This document shows positions 12,709 through 13,887 of a stretch of 13,887 nt of DNA, one piece after another. The position numbers were made by a program, and so were the translations under genes. Positions within the stretch are counted from its first letter, which is position 1, and each line of letters opens with the position of its first letter. The notes under the pieces are model-generated. The model was not told the origin of the DNA. It worked only from the letters and a program-made list of their open reading frames with translations, and searched no databases. The DNA is from DASTGO01 sp035719045 (GTDB lineage Bacteria; Actinomycetota; Actinomycetes; Actinomycetales; Kineosporiaceae). The stretch is taken from NCBI GenBank assembly GCA_035719045.1, contig DASTGO010000440.1, positions 1 to 13,887 of the forward strand. The letters are read 5' to 3'.

Positions 12709-13887
12709 TCAGGAGGCCTGGCTGACCGAACTCATGTTGAAGTCACCCACCCGGACCGCGGGCATCGCGGCCCGGGTGAACCAGTCCGACCACTCCCGGG
12801 GAAGGCAGCCCTCGGTCCGCCCTGTCTCGGTCACCCGCCCGAGCAGCGCCACCGGGGACTCGTTGAACCGGAAGTTGTTCACCGAGGCCACGATCTCCCC
12901 GTCCTCGACCAGGTAGACCCCGTCCCGGGTCAGCCCGGTGAGCAGCAGCGTCGCGGGGTCGACCTCGCGGATGTACCACAGACAGGTCAGCAGCAGCCCG
13001 CGCCGGGTGCCGGCGACCAGGTCGTCCAGCGTGGGCCCGGTCTGCGCGGTGGGTCCGGTGAGGACGAGGTTGTCCACGGCGGGCCGGACCGGCAGGCCGG
13101 TCAGTTGTGCGCTGTGCCGGGTGGTGACCAGGTTCGCCAGTTCGCCGTCACGGATCCAGTCCGTTCCGGACAGCGGCAGCCCGTTGTCGAAGGCGGACTG
13201 CAGGTCCCCGGACGCGTGCGCGATGACGAAGGGCGCAGCCTGCAGACCGGGTTCCGCCGGATCCGACCGCAAGGTCAGCGCAAGCGGTGACAGCCGCTCG
13301 CCGATCCGGGTGCCGCCGCCGGGGCGGCTGAACACCGTGCGGCCCTCCGCCGCGTCACGGGCACCGGCCGACCAGGTCAGGTAGACCATCAGGTCCGCGA
13401 CGGCGCTGGGCGGCAGCACCACCTCGTATCGCCCGGCGGGCAGGTCCAGCCGCTTGCGGCCCTGGTCCAACCGGGTCATCAACTGCTCGTGCAGACCTGC
13501 CGGGTCGACGTCGCGGAAGTCCTGGGTGGCGGTGCCCGACCAGGCGGAGCCGAGGCCGTCAGCAGTCTTCGCGTTGAGCTCGAAGGTCCCGGTGGGCTGG
13601 TCGTGGCGCAGCCTCAGGCCGCTGGTGGAGCCGAGGTAGGTGGAGACCACCTCGTGACGGGCGAATCCGTAGAGCAGTTGCCCGGCGGCACGGGAACGGC
13701 CGAAGCGGTCGCCGAGAGCCGGGGCGAGTGCGGCGAACACGTCGATCGCGGTGGTGGCGGGTTCGGTGGTGAAGTCCGCGGACACCGGTGACGGGACCTC
13801 GGCAGCGGCGACCAGGGGCTGGGCATCCTCGGCGGGTCCGGCGGCGACCGCGGCGGCCTCCGCGGCGCGGACGATGTCGGTGACCTC
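12709..13887 (-). CDS. TldE/PmbA-family protein (5' partial)
   Basis: C-terminal 392 residues of a TldD/TldE-family protein; the frame is open to the window edge, so the start lies beyond 13887. TldE is the non-catalytic partner of the TldD metalloprotease, and the pair unfolds and cleaves peptides, for example in microcin maturation and antitoxin turnover in Escherichia coli. Recognisable parts are the GQLLYGFARHEVVSTYLGSTSGLRLRH region, YEVVLPPSAVADLMVYL, LTCLWYIREVDPATLLLTGLTRDGVYLVEDGEIV, NNFRFNESPVALLG and the C-terminal VGDFNMSSVSQAS. I see no HExxxH zinc motif, which separates it from TldD. A TldD gene is expected just upstream, outside the window. GTG at 13785 is an in-frame start, but it would leave out the well-formed N-terminal stretch. 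Confidence 0.88.
   Translation of the reverse strand, partial: EVTDIVRAAEAAAVAAGPAEDAQPLVAAAEVPSPVSADFTTEPATTAIDVFAALAPALGDRFGRSRAAGQLLYGFARHEVVSTYLGSTSGLRLRHDQPTGTFELNAKTADGLGSAWSGTATQDFRDVDPAGLHEQLMTRLDQGRKRLDLPAGRYEVVLPPSAVADLMVYLTWSAGARDAAEGRTVFSRPGGGTRIGERLSPLALTLRSDPAEPGLQAAPFVIAHASGDLQSAFDNGLPLSGTDWIRDGELANLVTTRHSAQLTGLPVRPAVDNLVLTGPTAQTGPTLDDLVAGTRRGLLLTCLWYIREVDPATLLLTGLTRDGVYLVEDGEIVASVNNFRFNESPVALLGRVTETGRTEGCLPREWSDWFTRAAMPAVRVGDFNMSSVSQAS

Overview
This is a high-GC (roughly 70% by eye) stretch of chromosomal DNA from an actinomycete. Three things point there: a complete conservon (cvnA-D), an Xre/DUF5753 plus DUF397 regulatory pair, and many GTG starts with strong GGAGG ribosome sites. 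A Geodermatophilaceae- or Frankia-like soil actinobacterium would fit, but that is an impression and not a determination. I see no IS element, phage gene, CRISPR array, tRNA or rRNA. Genes touching both edges are cut off.

Layout, left to right. (a) 1-702, plus strand: the end of a NodB-type polysaccharide deacetylase. (b) 908-2722, plus strand: a dynamin-like/YfjP-like GTPase, followed by a 70-residue hypothetical protein at 2790-3002 with a well-formed, apparently leaderless promoter. (c) 3028-3735, minus strand: a Crp/Fnr-type regulator. A repeat-rich intergenic region separates it from a divergent four-helix YiaA/YiaB membrane protein at 4144-4614. (d) 4746-9962, minus strand: a five-gene unit, transcribed right to left. 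It holds a nitrate-sensor-like histidine kinase (CvnA), a roadblock/LC7 protein (CvnB), a DUF742 protein (CvnC), a small Ras-like GTPase (CvnD) and a glycine-betaine-type ABC substrate-binding lipoprotein. The four cvn genes overlap one another, and the lipoprotein gene starts 46 bp after cvnD. (e) 9963-10577: a long, comparatively AT-rich intergenic region with inverted repeats. (f) 10578-10685, plus strand: a 35-codon cysteine-rich ORF with an excellent ribosome site. (g) 10753-11184, minus strand: a DUF3846-like protein, separated by a structured 395-bp region from the divergent Xre/DUF5753 regulator and DUF397 pair (11580-12627, plus strand). (h) 12709-13887, minus strand: a TldE/PmbA-family protein, cut at its N-terminus by the window edge.

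How the genes work together. The conservon should form a membrane-associated complex in which CvnA and the CvnB/C/D module pass on a signal, as in Streptomyces conservons. The lipoprotein behind it suggests a link to osmolyte uptake, but no permease or ATPase subunit is present here. The Xre/DUF5753 plus DUF397 pair is a typical Scr1/Scr2 (WhiJ-type) regulatory cassette, and the divergent DUF3846-like gene may share its control region. Two strong GC hairpins (4704-4737 and 12652-12694) sit between convergent genes and look like two-way terminators. The most novel-looking items are the cysteine-rich micro-ORF, the structured 11185-11579 region and the conservon-lipoprotein coupling.
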